DNA of 64,000 nt from Neoceratodus forsteri (taxonomy: Eukaryota; Chordata; Ceratodontiformes; Ceratodontidae): NCBI GenBank assembly GCA_016271365.2, contig CM028129.1, positions 462,224,501-462,288,500 of the forward strand, read 5' to 3'. Every line of letters begins with the position of its first letter. The stretch's first letter is position 1. The position numbers were made by a program, and so were the translations under genes. Of this stretch, positions 1 through 11,017 are shown one piece after another. The notes under the pieces were generated by a model. The model had not been told where the DNA came from. It saw only the letters and a list, made by a program, of their open reading frames with translations, and ran no database searches.

Positions 1-189
1 TGTCACTATAGTAGTCCATCCCCCCAACTGGCTGCCCTGCCCTCACATAGCCATCCTTGAAATATGCTGGGGAGTGGGTTGCCGTTATTGTTGGTGCCCA
101 TTCCCCAGTGCTCTTATCATGGGATATCATAAACATGAAATGAGGTATTTACAAAAATATATATTTACAAGACAAACAGCACATAATAA

Positions 190-252
190 GCTCTGAAAAG
201 CTTTGCATATGGAAGTGACAGAGCCTGGGAAAGAGATTCTGGGCATATTCTA
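190..252 (+). repeat. Fragment of the ~360-bp tandem repeat
   Basis: This stretch matches the distal part of the repeat unit that continues at 857: both carry GGAAGTGACAGA, then a GGGCATATT/GGCATATT block before a T-rich run. It appears to be the left part of the array, cut off by about 580 bp of other sequence. Confidence 0.6.
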
Positions 253-834
253 TTTTTTTGTTGTTTTATACTTACTTTTTCTCCCAGCCCCAGGTCGTCT
301 CTCTCATTGTTTTGGCATCCTACTTAGTGCATCCGCAACTGTCCTCCATTCCAGGGCACCACCTTGCTACTCCCATGGCTTACCCCCTGTGGTGAGTGGT
401 GGGGAGCCCTCCACTCACCAACCAGGACCGGATCCAGTACAGGTGACACCCCCATAAAGAGGTGGCACCATATGATGAACAGTCATCAAGCTGCTCGACT
501 GAGGCCATTTTCCACACTTCTGATGGCAGAAGCATGCAATAACAACAGTGGGCATGCCACGCATGTGTCCACAAGCAGCACACCCACCTGCTGCTCCACC
601 TCCATGCCCCATGTACTTGGACCAGGCGTGCTAACACCTTGCCTCTGCTAGGTGTCAGGCATATTCCATCCTGTATTCCCCTCCCTCCTTGGGAGAGAAG
701 AACTGTCCTCCAGATGCTTGATCCTCTCCCACCCCGGCCAGCCCCCGACGACCTGCTTGCACTGCATACATGGGTCGCCAGTGTGGCAGGAGTTAAGGCA
801 TCAGTGCCTCAGCCCTCCATAGCACTGAACCAAC
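253..834. repeat. Unidentified GC-richer segment interrupting the tandem repeat
   Basis: About 580 bp lie between two pieces of the 360-bp repeat array, and both edges fall in T-rich sequence of the unit. It is richer in G and C than its flanks and contains short ORFs on both strands that look like chance. I recognise no coding motif, tRNA-like head or inverted termini. It is probably an inserted repeat of unknown class. Confidence 0.35.
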
Positions 835-1635
835 CTATATTTTAGTTTTTTTTAATAGTACTGGACCACTAGAGCAAGTCGGAGCTCTGTTTTCACAGCA
901 CTTGCATCACACTGTGACCGTTGTCCCCTGAGAGTGAGGGTTCAAAGTAATACACTGCCACAAGGTTAGTCATGGTTAGGAGTGTGCCTTTTGTGCTCCA
1001 GTAGCATTCATTCAGCTTTTTTCTAAAGGCAGAATGCTGTTATAGTGATTTTTAAAACTGCTGTGTTAGCCCAGATGTCCACAGGAAGTTGTGTGATGTC
1101 ACTTCCAGGTTCTGAGGGGATATAGGTGAAGCCTCAGAGAGCGAAGCAGTAAAAGCTCTGCTTTTGGAAGTGACAGAACCTTGGAAAAGAGAGTCTTGGC
1201 ATATTTTGGTGCTTTTAACAGTACTGGACCACTAGAGCAAGTGGGAGCTCTATTTTCACAGTGCTTGCATCATGCTGTGGGCTTTGACCCCTGAGAGCGA
1301 GCGTCTGAGGGAATACGCTGCCACAAGGTTAGTTGTAGTTAGGAGTGCACCTTTTGTGCTCCAGTAGCATTTATTCTGCTTTTTTAAATGCAGAATGCTG
1401 TTATAGTGATTTTTAAAACTGTTGTGTTAGCCCAGATGCCCACAGGAAGCTGTGTGACATCACTTCTGGGTTCCGAGGGGATATAGCTTAAGCCTCAGAG
1501 ACCGGAGCAGTAAAAGCTCTGCTTCTGGGAGTGACAGAGACTTGTTAAGGGAGTCTGGGCATATTTTAGTGTTTTTAGCAGTACTGGACAACTAGAGTGA
1601 GTGGGAGCTCCATTTTACAGCACTTGCATCACACA
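835..1635 (+). repeat. Tandem repeat, unit ~360 bp, two full copies and part of a third
   Basis: The motif AGTACTGGACCACTAGAGCA begins at 857, recurs at 1220 and, with small changes, at 1580, giving periods of 363 and 360 bp. Each unit holds a block with GCAGAATGCTGTTATAGTG and a block with CACAGGAAG near GTGTGA. Copies differ by a few percent, so the array is old. No open frame runs through it. The third copy stops at 1635, where a CR1 3' end begins. Confidence 0.8.
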
Positions 1636-3150
1636 GAAACATAGAACTGACAGCAGATAAGGGCCTCTTAGCCCACCTAGTCTGCCCATTTTCCCTTCGT
1701 GTTTCATATATGGCAGATCCTAAATGATCTCCGGTTTACCCTCTCTTTCCTATCACTAGAGTTCCTTTATGTCTGTCCTATGCATTTTTAAATTTCACTA
1801 CCATTTTTGCCCCCACGACCTCTGCAGGAAGGTTGTTTTATGCGTCCACCACCTTTTCCGTGAAAACAACTTTGTCACGTTACCCCCCAGTCTACCCCCC
1901 CTCTATTCTCATATCATGACCCTTTGTTCTTGAACACTTGGTTTTATGAATGATGCTACCCTCTTATACCTTATTTATACCCTTGAGGTATTTGAAAGTC
2001 CCTATCATATCCGCCTCTCTCTCTCTCTTCTTTCTTCCACGGAATACATATTAAGATCCTTGAGTTGCTCCTCAAATGACTTCTGGTGCAGCCCCTGCAC
2101 CATTTGTGTCACCCTTTCTGAATGAACTGTTTCTACTCTGTCTATGTCCTTCAGGAGATGCAGCCTCCAAAACGAGACATAGTACTCTAGATGAGGTCTT
2201 GCCAGTGTTCTGTATAGTGGCATTACCACCTCCTTCCTTCTGCTGGTGATAACCTCTCACTATGTACCCTAACATTCCACTGGCTCTCCTCACAGCTTTC
2301 TCACATTGCTTGGTAACCTTTAGGTCAACAGATATGATTACCCCCAGGTCCCTTTCCTTTTCTTTTGGGTGGCCGACAGTACATCCCCCCCATCATGTAC
2401 TTCTCTAGTGCACTTCTGTGCCCTAAGTGCATGATCTTGCACTACTTTGCATTGAATCTTAGCTGCCACACCCTTGACCACCCCTCAAGCTTGCTTAGGT
2501 CCCTTCTCATTTTCTCTATCCTTTCTGGAGTGTCAATCCTGTTGCAAATCTTCATGTCATCCATAAAGAGACATACCTTCCCTTCCAGTCATTCTGCAAT
2601 GTTGCTTATTAAGACATTAAAGAGTACTGGTCCAAGCACTGATCCCTGTGGGACCCCGCTGCTTATCCCCGGTCTTCGGATTGAACTCCATTCACCACCA
2701 CCCTCTGTGTCCTATTGCTTAGCCAAGTTTGGACCCAGTTTACCACCCTGAAACCCACTCCCGGGCTGCCCAGTTTATTTATAAGCCTCCTTGTGTGGGA
2801 CGGTGTTGAAGGCCTTGCTGAAATCCAGGTAGGCCACGTTAACTGCCCCTCCCTGATCTACCTCCCTAGTCATTCAGTCAAATAAATCTATCAGATTTGT
2901 TTTGACAAGATCTTCCCGCTGCCAATCCATGCTGTCTCAGATCCTGTGTACTGCTTGATTCAAGACATATCACAAAATGTCCTTTTAGTAGTGATTCCTT
3001 TAGTTTCCCCACCACAAGGCCAGGCTGACTGGCCTGTAATTTCCTACCTCCTCCCTGAACCCACTTTTGTGCAGAGAGACTACATTCACCCTTCTCCAGT
3101 CCTTTGTTACCGCATCTGTTTCCAGTGATCTGTTGAAGAGGGCTGTCAGT
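1636..3150 (-). mobile_element. CR1-type LINE, 5'-truncated copy
   Basis: Read on the minus strand the element ends at 1636 with the 3' tail TTCTATGTTTC, preceded by an untranslated region of about 350 bp that also occurs, in diverged form, in the CR1 at 9015. Upstream are the conserved CR1 C-terminal stretch around HLEY and the RT block FSKAFNTVPH at about 2800-2860. CR1 elements copy themselves by target-primed reverse transcription and are usually truncated at the 5' end, as here. The 5' limit near 3150 is judged from loss of RT similarity and the start of an unrelated microsatellite. Confidence 0.85.
2005..3130 (-). pseudogene. CR1 ORF2 remnant: reverse transcriptase and C-terminal region
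   Basis: Two overlapping frames (2005-2229 and 2072-2293) encode the segment after the RT of CR1 ORF2: RASGMLGYIVRG in one frame, then PLYRTLARPHLEYYVSFWR and TQMVQGLHQK in another, so a frameshift lies near 2220. Further upstream, parts of the RT core, including YLDFSKAFNTVPH, can be followed in broken frames to about 3130. The protein would be an RNA-dependent DNA polymerase that copies the element's own RNA at a nicked target. Stops and frameshifts are many, and no endonuclease domain is left. Confidence 0.8.
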
Positions 3151-3157
3151 GGTGCTC

Positions 3158-3210
3158 GATAGGTAGGTTGGTAGGTATGTAGGTAGGTAGGTAGATAGAC
3201 AGATACTTTA
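3158..3210 (+). repeat. Microsatellite (TAGG)n grading into TAGA and CAGA units
   Basis: Tetranucleotide repeats of TAGG with interruptions run directly into the 3' end of the minus-strand L2 element. Short tandem repeats at the 3' terminus are typical of L2 LINEs, so this is probably the tail of that element rather than an independent microsatellite. Confidence 0.8.
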
Positions 3211-3581
3211 TTTGTATAGTGCCCCTTCCCAGGGGCTCAGAGCGCTTAACATGAATATTTAAAATCAATACACACATAATATCAGAGCATACAATTCAAG
3301 CCTTAGAAATACAACACATAGCATGCAATAGAATATAATAAAAGATTCTATCTATCCTTCAGTTAAAATGCTACAATATAATAAGTCAGTTCAACTCTGA
3401 CATGCCAAAAGCCTGGTTAAATAAAATGGTTTATAACTTTTTTTGAAGGTTTCCTCCAAGGGTGCCTCCCTTAGTTGTCTAAGCAACAAGTTAGTGCAGC
3501 CACTGCAAATGCACAATCTCCAGCATGCCTCAACCTAGCGTTGGGAACTGCAAGGAGGCAAACCTCGGAGGAATGAAGAGT

Positions 3582-3911
3582 CTAGGATGGGCAGTGAGGA
3601 ACAAGAAGATCTTGCAGGTATGCTGGGCCCCCTTTGAGTATGGCTTTATTGGCCAATAACCTGACCTTGAAGGCAATCCTCCATCTAACTGGCAGCCAGT
3701 GCAGTTTGCGGAGGACAGGCCTAATATGCTCCAATCTTGCAGCGCCCATCAACAATCTAGCCACCGCATTCTGCACCAGCTGGGAGTCAGCAGTGATTGC
3801 CTCCAGATAGCACCAGGTACAGCGCATTGTAGTAATCCACTCTGAATGTGACGAACGCATTGACCAGGATGGGCAGGTCCTCAGTTGGTACAAGGGCCTG
3901 GATCCATGCAA
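3582..3911 (-). pseudogene. L2 ORF2 C-terminal domain
   Basis: The frame encodes the conserved L2 end region: QLVQNAVARLLMGAARLEHI, then PVLRKLHWLPVRWRIAFKV and a PAYLQDLL box. In L2 proteins these motifs follow the RT and help position the template RNA, although their exact role is not established. About 300 bp between this piece and the RT carry frameshifts. Confidence 0.8.
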
Positions 3912-4209
3912 TGTTCCTTAAATGGTAAAAAACACTTTTGACAATGGCCAACACCTATACATCAAGCATCAAGCCATTGTTGAGGATCACGCCCAGATCC
4001 TTAACCCAAATTGAGGGGGTCTGGGGAACATCCCCCAGCATTAAACCAGGAGGATCTCTGAGACCACCCCCATCCCTTCGATGGCCAGGATCCACTATTA
4101 GTACCTCTGTCTTGTCAGGGCTGAGTCATAGCCAGTTTTGGGTGATCCAATTTTGGATTTCCTCCAGGCAAGTGTTAAACACAGTAGCCGCCATCTGGTT
4201 TCTAGGTGC

Positions 4210-4779
4210 TCAGGACAGGTATAGCTGGGTATCATCAGCATAGCAATGAAAACCCAGCCCATACCACCTGATAATGTCTCCCAATGGCAGGATGTACACT
4301 GTGAACAACAAGGACGACAGGACCGACCCCTGCAGAACTCCACAACACAGTGGCATCGGGTTAGATGAGGCTAACCCCATCATTGCCCTTTGTACTCTGC
4401 CCATGAGGTAGGATCTAAACCAGTTGATGACATTTCCAGTTAATCCACACCAGTACTGCAGGTGGTCCAGCAGTCCCTCATGGTCCACGGTGTCAAACAC
4501 CAGTGACAGATCAAGGAGAACCCAGATGATACGTCTTCTCCTGTCTCTCATTATTAGGAGGTCATTTAGCACCTTCACCAGGGTGATCTCCTTACTATGC
4601 CTGGCCGTGAATCCAGATTGAAAACACCTGTAATGTAAGTAGCAGAGGTGGCAAGATGCGTCTTGAGCTGAATGGCCTCCAATTTCTCTAAAATCTTCTC
4701 TAAAAATGGAAGGTCTGAGACCAGTCTGTAGTTGCTGAGATACTCCGGGTCCATTGAGGGTTTCTTCAATAGGGGCCAA
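4210..4779 (-). pseudogene. L2 reverse transcriptase core
   Basis: The 189-codon frame holds much of the RT palm: RRIIWVLLDLSLVFDTVDH (the LDLS motif, with the first catalytic Asp), CGVLQGSVLSSLLFTVY and HCYADDTQLYLS. The YADD catalytic box at about 4229-4240 is intact. The start of the ORF is not a natural start; the finger region continues upstream in another frame (4575-4769) with YLSNYRLVSDLPFLEKILEK, so at least one frameshift separates them. The family polymerises cDNA at a nicked chromosomal target. Confidence 0.85.
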
Positions 4780-6132
4780 CCAAGGCCCCTTTCAGTACCA
4801 TTGGAAAGACTCCATACCCCAAGGAACTCCGGACAATCTCAGCCACCGCAGATCCTATCAGGTTCACACATCCAACTAGAAGTTGGGTTGGACCTTGGTC
4901 TAAGTCACAATATGTTGGCAACAGCCTTGAAACTATCTCAGCCACCTTCTCCACTCAAACTGGATCAAACTCAGCCATACAAAGGGGTGCCCCAGCACAA
5001 CTCAGGCTGAACCCCACAAGTCCTATGAGCGACACTGGAAGATATCTCTGTCCTGACAGAGGACACCTTGTTGGTAAAGAATAGAGCAAACTCCTCGCAC
5101 CTCATGCTTGGACCTGCTCCTCCCATCCGGAGACAGGCTGGATGTAATAGCCCATCTACTGTGTGGAAAAGCAGAGTTGGTCTGTTCTTTGCCACAGCAA
5201 TCGCCCTCAACAAAAAATATGCCTTCTTTCAGGAGATTGCCCACTGATAGTCACTATAATGTGACGTCAGGGCCAATTTGTCCCCCATCAGACCAGATCT
5301 CTTCCAACACCGCTCCAGCCTCTGATCCTGTATCTTTAACTCCCTGAGCTCCCCATCAAATCAAGGAGGCCCCTGGCAAGTAGATAAGGATCTGACATGA
5401 ACGAGTGCTGAAGGCCGCATCATCGGCCCTATAATAGGCCACCAATGCCTCCTCCAGCCCAATCGCACATGCAGCCCTCACACTCGATAGGTTCAGCACT
5501 GCCAGTAGTCCTGCTGGGAAGAATCCCTGTAATGGGCAGTACTAGACCATCTCCATAGAGTATGGACCCTTGGTGGGCCCCAAACATGAACCTCACAGTG
5601 CTATGATCCAGCCAAATGACCAGCTCAATCCTGAGGTCATTGACCCCAAAACCCAGTGTGAACACCAGCTGTAAGGTGTAGCCGTGCGAGTGGGTCACTG
5701 AGGTGACAACCTGAGACAGGCCCAGAGCTTCCATACTCTACAGGAATTCATATCCAAATGACGAGAGTCCATCGTCAACTCAGGCATTGAAGTCCCCCAG
5801 AATTAACCATCTGGGGGACTCCAACACTAGACCAGCAATGAAGTCTCTGACCTCCTGCAGGAATTCCCTCTCTCTGCCCGGCAGGTGGTAAAGCAGATGG
5901 ATCCTGTAAGCTGTGCCAGGACCCCATCACATGGCAATACTCTCAAATGACCTGGTAGCACCATGAAGCCCAGGCTAACTTTAAAACAAATGGGTACTCC
6001 CCCACCTCTGTGATCCTTCCTTGGGGTGTGTATCACCAATAACCCAGCTGGCACTGCTGCCTCTAAAATAAGGGCAGAATTCTCATCCAGCCAGGTCTCC
6101 GTGATGTATACCAGGTCTACCAAGGACACCAA
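4766..6132 (-). pseudogene. L2 endonuclease and linker, fragmented
   Basis: Several frames together cover the apurinic-like endonuclease and the segment that joins it to the RT. The frame at 5827-6132 has VYITETWLDENSALIL, containing the ETWL box with the catalytic Glu, and GGGVPICFK. The frame at 5429-5734 has VVTSVTHSHGYTLQLVFT. Frames at 4971-5213 and 4766-4954 hold the linker (FALFFTNKVSSVRTEI). The domain nicks target DNA in active elements. The start of the endonuclease is missing, as expected for 5' truncation at about 6150. Confidence 0.75.
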
Positions 6133-6150
6133 GTCTGCTATTACTACAGT

Positions 6151-6599
6151 CTTCTGTACATGGTAACAATGGGGCTCTCACTTCCCAGAGCAATAATTCA
6201 GACTAGTTCAAGGGACTCTCACTTCACAACAGCCAAAGTTATAATGATAAGTTTGACCTTTAATAATTTGGCTCTCTCACAGCCATTTACACAGTATTGC
6301 TATGGTTAACTTTGGAACCTATGACAGTCCTGTTGTCAAGGGCTTATAACCATATGTGTCATTTGTTGTAATTTTGGTGGGATATTATATCAGGTAGTCA
6401 CGGTGAACCCAGTTTTCCAGACCAGTTCTCAATTCAAAACTTTTAATCCACAACTCCAGTGTTTGCTCTGTGGCTTGGGTTGAGCCTCAGACATTTCAGT
6501 CCGTAAATGGGTTTTAGTCCAACAGGAGAATGAATGTTCTAAAAATGACTCACTGCCAAATGATCTCAACAGTGGTGGCCGTCTAACATTCCCTGACCT
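6151..6599. other. Unassigned stretch between L2 and the Gypsy integrase
   Basis: About 450 bp lie between the truncated L2 and the end of integrase similarity. An RT would follow here in a complete Gmr1-like Gypsy element, but I find no RT motif on the minus strand. It could be a decayed 3' end of the Gypsy element or unrelated DNA. It contains a short direct echo (GGGCTCTCACTTC near 6171 and GGGACTCTCACTTC near 6202). Confidence 0.4.
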
Positions 6600-7685
6600 G
6601 GTCAGCCTTTCCACTTTCGCCCTCTGGCTGTGGCAAAAACTGCATGGGCAAATAGATGTAATGCAAGCTTCTTCATAAACTTAACGACATACTCCACTAT
6701 GGGAGTGCCTTGGGTGGTGTGCTTGCCTTCCCAGTCTTTCTGGATTAAGTCTAGGGGCCCATGCACCCAACGTATGTATGAGTTCAAAGGGGGGGAACCC
6801 TGTTGACTCCTGGGGCACCTCCCTGTATGCGAACAGCAGGTAGGGAAGGTATTTCTCACAGTCTCTCCCATGCTGTTCATTAAATGCTTGGTGGATTAGT
6901 TTTAGGGTACCATTAAACCTTTCCACAAGCCCATTGGCTTGTGGGTGATAAGGTGTCATGCATCTCTGCACCACCCCACACTTCTCCCACAAACACTTCA
7001 TCAGGCCTTACATGAAGTCACCCCCTTGATCAGAGATAATGTCCTGCAGAAACCTGACCCGGGAGAAAATCCCTAGCAAGGTGTCTGCCACTTTGTCTTC
7101 CCTAATTGAGGAGAGGGTGACCACCTCTGGGTATCTCGTGGCGTAATCAACCACTGTCAGGATAAACCTTTTTCCAGAGGAGCTTGGAGTATTCAAGGGT
7201 CCCACAATATCCATTCTTACCCTCTGGAATGGCTCCTCCACAACAGGCAAGGGAATTAGGGCAGTTTTTGTTTTACTGCATGCCTTCTCTACCTTCCCTA
7301 TCTGTTGGCACTAGTGACAGGACTTGCAATATTCCTACACCTGCTGGGTGAAGTTGGGCCAATAGAAATTTTAGGCAAATCGCTGCATGGTGCAAGTGAT
7401 GCCCAGATGTCCAGACATGGGGATATCATTGGTGACCTTGAGCAACCACTCACGATACCCTTGGGGAATGACAAGCTGCCTGCCCTTCACCCCTCCCTCT
7501 GTCCTCACATCCTGTGTATACAACAGTCCATTGTCCCAAAGTACCCTATGTCTCATGTCACCTCCATGTGTCCCATCAGATTCTGCACAAGCCCTCAGTG
7601 TCTCCAAACTAGGGTCAGTCTTCTGAGCAGCTGCAAAATCTTCACATTTTCCCAAAGCATGGGATATGTCATTCTCAGTTCCTAA
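6600..7685 (-). pseudogene. Gypsy integrase
   Basis: The zinc-binding N-terminus spans about 7655-7270: DIPMSGHLG followed, across a stop, by FYWPNF and YCKSCH. The catalytic core is at 7250-6681. The first Asp is in RVRMDIVGPL, the second in ISDQGGDFM, and the Glu in HPQANGLVERFNG, so the D,D,E set is complete. Next come LPYLLFAYREVPQESTGF and, in a shifted frame (6880-6602), GPLDLIQKDWEG. Integrase joins the cDNA copy to host DNA. A stop near 7005, one frameshift near 6850 and loss of the C-terminal barrel make it inactive. Confidence 0.9.
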
Positions 7686-7820
7686 ACTGGGGTAAATAGT
7701 TCTAGTGTCAGGGCATTCAGAGTCACTGCCATCCCTAACCTTCTGACTATTTATTACCCCTCCCTCCTCAAAGTAACCCTCTGTAGTCTTTTGGTGAACA
7801 GCTACTTGGGGAAGCCCTAC

Positions 7821-8195
7821 CTACCTACCTTTCACTATTCTCCATGTCAGGAGACACAAGCTGGGGAACCAACCTCCTATTCTTTTCCACTGAGGCTTCT
7901 GTGGGTTCAGGGAATTACAAGTGGCCTTAACCATATGACTGTAGATAACCACACACATCATCCCCTGTTGTAGATTATTCCCTATAATCACATCCAGAGT
8001 GAGGTTGTCTGCCACTGTCACTTTTTGCACCCTCTCTCCTGACTCACCCCAATCCAGAAGAATACTAGCTAGTGGCAGGGTTTTTTCCTCCCCTGTGGAT
8101 CCCCTCCCAATGGAAAACTGATTAAGTATAAGCTGTTCAGACTCAACCAAAATCCCCTTTTACCAGACTAAGCAATGCCCCTGTGTCCCTTAGAC
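7821..8195 (-). pseudogene. Gypsy aspartic protease
   Basis: A retroviral-type protease is visible from the motif LRDTGALLSLV (minus strand, about 8163-8193), in which DTGA holds the catalytic Asp, through ILLDWGESGERVQKVTVADN to LDVIIGNNL, which corresponds to the usual G-(R/N)-D-L end. The family acts as a dimer that cuts the gag-pol polyprotein. A stop separates the DTGA part from the longer frame (7821-8150). It lies between the gag zinc knuckle and the integrase, which sets the gene order of this element. Confidence 0.8.
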
Positions 8196-8252
8196 TATGG
8201 GTCTACAACCCATTTACAGTAACCAGGTGTATGTGCTCCCTCATGTTCACAG

Positions 8253-9014
8253 TCATACTCTCAGGGATATACAATGCACCCACTTCCTTCCAAGAGATGC
8301 TTTGTCCACTTTGTACTTTTTTAGGACACTGCCTAGCAAGATGCCCTGGCTGCTTACAAAACCAACATTCATCATTCTTTTTTTCCCCCCCAAGACATCT
8401 CTTCTTGGTAACTTGGGGCTTCCCCCTTTCTGCAGAGACATTGAGGGTTTTAGCTGCCCTGAAGTCATGCTTTTCCCTTTTTGCCCTGCAGCACCTGCTC
8501 CCCCACTTCCTTTCAGAGCAGTTCTGCTCCTTTCATAGTGATCCGAGAGCTCAGCAGCTTGCCGTACTGTTTTTGGATCCCAGTCCTCCAGCCAGGATCT
8601 CAGCTTCACTGATCAAGCCCAAAGGAACTGCTCCAAAAGAACAACCTCCATAATTTTCCAAAGAGTTTGCTTCCACCCCCTTCCACCAATGTTTTAAAAT
8701 CTGCCATTGCTTTGTAGCGAGTTTCTCAAAGCTCATTTCAGGGCTTTTTTGGAGTTTACAGAATTTAACCATGTAGGCCTCAGGAGTTAGTTCATACTTT
8801 TTAAGTAAAGCAGTTTTAAGTTTCTCATAGTCTTTGCTGTCCTTATTGTCCATTTGGCCTAGTGCTTCATGTCCTTTTCCAGGAAGCAGCAGGGATAGCC
8901 AAAAGCTCAAGGACTCCCTGGGTATCCTGGCCTAGATACAGACCTTTTCAAATAAATTCAAAAATGCATCCACATCCTCCCCATCTTTAAACTCAGCTGT
9001 TAATTTGGAATTTA
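8253..9014 (-). pseudogene. Gypsy gag, SCAN-like capsid region and zinc knuckle
   Basis: Read on the minus strand from 9014 the translation runs SKLTAEFKDGEDVDAFLNLF, an in-frame stop, then SFWLSLLLPGKGHEALGQMD, DYEKLKTALLKKYELTPEAY and, after a frameshift near 8600, LRSWLEDWDPKTVRQAAELS. This helical pattern is that of the Gypsy gag region related to SCAN domains. A CX2CX4HX4C zinc knuckle (ECWFCKQPGHLARQC) lies at about 8325-8372, in another frame after a run of G and A that probably slipped. Gag packages the element RNA. The N-terminal part lies beyond the CR1 insertion, at 11870-12413. Confidence 0.85.
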
Positions 9015-9391
9015 GAAACACAGAAACATTGACTTTGATGGCAGATAAGGACCACTTGGCCCACCCAATCTGCCCATTTCCCTACCTATTGGATAAGCTG
9101 CAGATTCTAGTTAACCAACAACCTACTTCCTGCAACCCCCCACTATAATTGCCTTGTGTCTGTCCCACGCATGTTTGAATTCCCCCACTGTTTTAGACCC
9201 CACAACCTCTCCAGGAAGGCGGTTCCATGCTTCCACCATTCTCTCCGTGAAAAAGAATTTCCTCACATTACCCCTGAGCCGTCCCCCCTCTAACTTTAAA
9301 TTGTGCCCCCTTGTTCTTACACATCTCTTTTTCTGAAAGATGCTAACCTCCTGGACTTTGTTGATTCTCTTGAAGTACTTAAAAGTTTCTA

Positions 9392-9607
9392 TTACATCCC
9401 CCCCTCCCTCTTTTCATCAAGGGTATACATATTAAGCTCTCTCAGTCTCTCTTCATATGGTTTCTGATGTAGACCCTGCACCATTTTAGTTGCCCTCCTC
9501 TGGACTGCTTCCATCCTGTCTATGTCCTTGCATAGATGAGGTCTCCAAAACTGCACGCAGTACTCCAGATGGAGTCTCACCAACTGTCTGTACAGAGGGA
9601 TAACCAC
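9392..9607 (-). pseudogene. CR1 ORF2 C-terminus
   Basis: The frame encodes VIPLYRQLVRLHLEYCVQFW, RMEAVQRRATKMVQGLHQK and YEERLRELNMYTLDEKREGG, the conserved tail of CR1 ORF2. It overlaps the end of the RT frame (9486-10397) in a different phase, so one frameshift near 9600 divides them. Confidence 0.85.
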
Positions 9608-10397
9608 GTCCCATTTTTCTACTTGTGATGCCTCTCCCTATGCATCCCAGTATCCCCCTGGCTCTTCTTACTGACTTCTCACATTGCTTACCCACCTTTA
9701 GGTCATCTGATATAACTACACCCAGATCCCTTTCCATTATTGTTGTTGTTAGTACCTCCCCTGCTATTGTGTACTTTTCTCCTGGATTTTTATTTCCCAG
9801 GTGCATTACTTTGCACTTCTTTGCATTGAATCTAAGTTGCCATATGTCTGACCATTCCTCCAACCTTGCCAAGTCCCTTCTCATCCTTTCTACCCCCCCT
9901 TGTGTATCAACTCTGTTACAGATCTTTGTGTCATCCACAAAGAGGCATACCTTTCCTTCCAGACCCTCTGCAATGTCACCTATAAAGATGTTAAAGAGAA
10001 CTGGTCCCAGTACTGAGCCCTGAGGTACTCCACTAGTAACCCCCCTTTCTTCAGAATATGTTCCATTCACTATTACCTTCTGTGTCCTGTTGTGCAGAAA
10101 GTTTGCTACCCAGGCTACCACCCTGGGATCCACTCCCAGGCTGGCTAACTTGATTATTAATCTTTTGTGCGGGACTGTGTCAAATGCCTTGCTAAAGCCT
10201 AGGTAGGCCATATCCACAGCCCCTCCCTGGTCTATTACTTTGGTCACCCAGTCAAAGAAATTGATTAGATTCATCTGACATGACCTTCCTGCTGTGAATC
10301 CATGCTGCTTTGGGTCCTGTGCCCCGCTGGCCCTAAGTACTGAACAATTCTTTCTTTTCAGAAGTGATTCCATCATTTTCCCCACCATTGAGGTCAA
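9486..10397 (-). pseudogene. CR1 reverse transcriptase, 303 codons open
   Basis: Most of the RT domain is open: GAQDPKQHGFTAGRSCQMNL, YLGFSKAFDTVPHKRLI, TSGVPQGSVLGPVLFNIF, then CLFVDDTKICNRV and FNAKKCKVMHLGN. The catalytic box at 9930-9941 is FVDD instead of FADD. Val in this position is found in many reverse transcriptases, so the change alone need not inactivate the enzyme. The frame ends in a frameshifted region past ILGCIGRGITSRK. The polymerase would extend a nicked target strand using CR1 RNA. Confidence 0.88.
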
Positions 10398-10525
10398 ACT
10401 AACAGGTCAGTAGTTTCCTGCTTCTGCCTTGCTCCCACTTTTATGAAGGAAATCACATCTGCCCTCCTCCAGTCCTCAGGTACCCCATCCTCCATGATTT
10501 GTTAAAAGTATGGTCAGTAGTGTCA

Positions 10526-11017
10526 CTAGGTCCTCCTTAGTTCTTTTAGGATTCTAGGGGTGAATCCATCAGGCCCCATTGCTTTGTCCACCTTGAGTTT
10601 TAGGAGTTCTTTCAGGACTCTTTCTTCTGTAAATGGACTGGCGTCAACCCCACTACCCAGAGTGCTTCTATTGTTTGGTTTAGGTAACTCCTCCTCTTCT
10701 TCTTTTGTGACTACTGAGCAAAAATATTCATTCAGTATCTCTGCCTTTTCACTGTCTCCCTCTCCCCACCTCTCCTCTCCTTTATTAATCTTCACTATCC
10801 CTCCCTTACCCTTTCTATGCTCCCTAATGTACCTATAAAATGTTTTATCCCCCTTCTTAACTGAGTTGGCTATCTTTTCCTCGGTTTGGGCCTTTGCTTT
10901 TCTGACTGCCTTCCCCACTTCTTTCTGCTGTAATTGATACAGTTCTATGTCGTGCTCCTTCTGTGATTCCTTATACTTTTTGAATGCAGCCTTTTTCTCC
11001 TTAACCTTGCCTGACAC
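10526..11017 (-). pseudogene. CR1 ORF2 linker between endonuclease and RT
   Basis: A 163-codon frame carries a Lys/Glu-rich helical stretch (VKEKKAAFKKYKESQKEHDI), KTFYRYIREHRKGKGGI, ILNEYFCSVVTKEEEEELP and the RT-finger entry VDKAMGPDGFTPRILKEL. The order and content match the segment that joins endonuclease and RT in CR1 ORF2. It overlaps the chimeric gag-endonuclease frame by 17 bp. Confidence 0.85.

Larger units (their letters stand above)
3211..6150 (-). mobile_element. L2-type LINE, 5'-truncated inside the endonuclease
   Basis: On the minus strand the order is endonuclease (about 6130-5430), linker, reverse transcriptase (about 4780-4210), C-terminal region (3911-3582) and a 3' end with a tetranucleotide tail. 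The 3' terminal sequence reads GCGCTCTGAGCCCCTGGG followed by an AT-rich stretch, as usual for L2. The reading frame is broken many times, so the copy is ancient. It abuts the Gypsy region through 450 bp of unassigned DNA. Confidence 0.85.
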
